Both the position numbers and the translations under genes were made by a program. Shown here one piece after another: positions 63,183 through 64,000 of a stretch of DNA of 64,000 nucleotides. Numbering within the stretch: position 1 is the first letter of the stretch; each line of letters starts with the position of its first letter. The notes under the pieces are model-generated. The model worked only from the letters and a program-made list of their open reading frames with translations. It did no database searches and was not told where the DNA came from. This DNA is from Mucilaginibacter gossypii (GTDB lineage: Bacteria; Bacteroidota; Bacteroidia; Sphingobacteriales; Sphingobacteriaceae), in the NCBI RefSeq assembly GCF_900100945.1, contig NZ_FNCG01000001.1, positions 558,001 through 622,000 on the forward strand, written 5' to 3'.

Positions 63183-64000
63183 ATGAGAAAAATAATACTT
63201 CTCTTCCAGATATTAATGATCTTGCTCCCGGCGGTGTCATTTGCGCAAAGCAGGACCGTAACAGGTACTGTACGCGATATTACCGGGGTATTGCCAGGGG
63301 TATCGATAATTGAAAAAGGTGTTCCGAATAATGGTGCTATTACAGATCAGGGTGGTAAGTTCAGGCTTGTTCTTAAAGGGCAGTCAAATACCATCATTGT
63401 GCGTTTTATTGGTTATATCCCGCGTGAGCTCCGTGTATCGGAATCGGGCAGGATGGATATTATCCTGCAAACCAATACCAACGGTTTGGATGAAGTAGCC
63501 GTAGTAGCTTACGGAACCAAAAAAAGGATCACTAATACCGGTGCTGTAAGTTCCATTTCGGCCAGTGAGATCCGTACCGTGCCAACGGCCAACGTGCAAA
63601 ATGCTTTAACCGGTAAATTGCCGGGCTTTTTTTCGCAGCAGGGTTCGGGCCAGCCGGGTAAGGATGCTTCCGATTTTTATATCCGCGGGGTAAGCTCGCT
63701 AAACCCGTCGGGTAACCAGCCACTGATTATTGTAGATGACATCGAGTATAGCTATGACCAGCTGCAGCAGATCAATGTTAATGAGATAGAGAGCATCTCG
63801 ATTCTGAAAGACGCGTCAACTACAGCTATCTACGGTATCAAAGGCGCTAACGGCGTATTGGTGGTGACCACCCGCCGCGGCAAGGCCGGCACCCCTAAAG
63901 TGAACCTTCGTGTGGAAAGCGGCATCCAGCAGCCTACTAAAACGCCGCAGTTTTTAGATTCATATAATACAGCGGTATTGATTAATGAGGCCCAGCATAA
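63183..64000 (+). CDS. SusC/RagA TonB-linked transporter, N-terminal part only
   Basis: The frame is open from ATG 63183 to the window edge, about 272 residues of an expected 1000 or more. Signal peptide ends VSFAQS (residue 22). A carboxypeptidase-regulatory-like domain follows (RTVTGTVRDITGVLPGVSII), then the plug: AYGTKKRITNTGAVSSIS, PLIIVDDIEYSYDQLQQ and ISILKDASTTAIYGIKGANG. No STN domain. It begins 41 bases after the SusD stop, so it belongs to the same transcript. A matching SusD is expected to the right but cannot be seen. Confidence 0.93.
   Translation, partial: MRKIILLFQILMILLPAVSFAQSRTVTGTVRDITGVLPGVSIIEKGVPNNGAITDQGGKFRLVLKGQSNTIIVRFIGYIPRELRVSESGRMDIILQTNTNGLDEVAVVAYGTKKRITNTGAVSSISASEIRTVPTANVQNALTGKLPGFFSQQGSGQPGKDASDFYIRGVSSLNPSGNQPLIIVDDIEYSYDQLQQINVNEIESISILKDASTTAIYGIKGANGVLVVTTRRGKAGTPKVNLRVESGIQQPTKTPQFLDSYNTAVLINEAQH

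Noticed and set aside
1..64000. Possible CRISPR array, tRNA, rRNA or prophage genes
   Set aside because: No regularly spaced direct repeats, cloverleaf-like segments, rRNA signatures or phage structural genes were noticed. The phage-tail-like pattern at 32677-32920 is a domain inside a larger secreted enzyme.

Overview
The window looks like chromosomal DNA of a Bacteroidota bacterium, most likely a soil or plant-associated Sphingobacteriaceae member close to Mucilaginibacter or Pedobacter. The evidence is three SusC-type TonB-dependent transporters and three SusD-type lipoproteins, an ECF sigma/FecR pair tied to an STN-domain SusC, a GH92 mannosidase, lipobox-bearing efflux parts, almost no Shine-Dalgarno sequences, and several starts preceded by a Bacteroidota-type -7 box (TAnnTTTG-like). 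No rRNA, tRNA, CRISPR array, transposase or phage gene was found.

Layout. 1-2720 (minus): the N-terminal ~906 residues of an M16 zinc peptidase that runs off the left edge. 2721-3360: a nested-hairpin repeat and a terminator. 3361-9721 (minus): an RND efflux operon (adaptor, pump, outer-membrane channel) headed by a small secreted protein of unknown function. 9973-13951 (plus): a CPA1 Na+/H+ antiporter, a dGTPase and an AraC-type regulator, followed by a 142-bp palindromic element. 14409-20923 (plus): a second RND operon led by its own TetR regulator, ending in a clear terminator, then two tandem TetR genes that converge on rpiA.

23323-41722 holds the first polysaccharide-utilisation locus (PUL1). 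It has an ECF sigma factor on the minus strand, then FecR, an STN-SusC, SusD, a terminator-like hairpin, and an enzyme run: a putative TIM-barrel glycosidase with an inserted domain, a putative helical-barrel protein, a calcineurin-like phosphoesterase, a second putative TIM-barrel glycosidase and a GH20 hexosaminidase with a LamG-like tail. The logic is cell-surface signalling: ligand-loaded SusC contacts FecR, which frees the sigma factor. Three of the five secreted enzymes match no family I can name, and the phosphoesterase is unusual in such a locus, so PUL1 is the best candidate here for an undescribed glycan system. Its right edge abuts a truncated oxidoreductase gene, which suggests a recombination scar.

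42397-46413 is a housekeeping interlude: apbE with a Tat-exported Gfo/Idh/MocA protein, then a DoxX/ArsR/two-SRPBCC cluster. From 46662 to the right edge lies PUL2: an alpha/beta hydrolase, GH92, a ricin-type lectin fused to a propeller-like domain, an SGNH hydrolase, an esterase, SusD, DUF5004-like and DUF4961-like lipoproteins, SusC, SusD, and a further SusC cut by the window end. PUL2 has no sigma/anti-sigma genes. Instead, five near-identical 18-bp sites (TTGCTAAAWCG-type with a central CG, like LacI-family operators) lie upstream of four of its transcription units. This points to one unseen regulator controlling an alpha-mannose-containing, probably acylated glycan.
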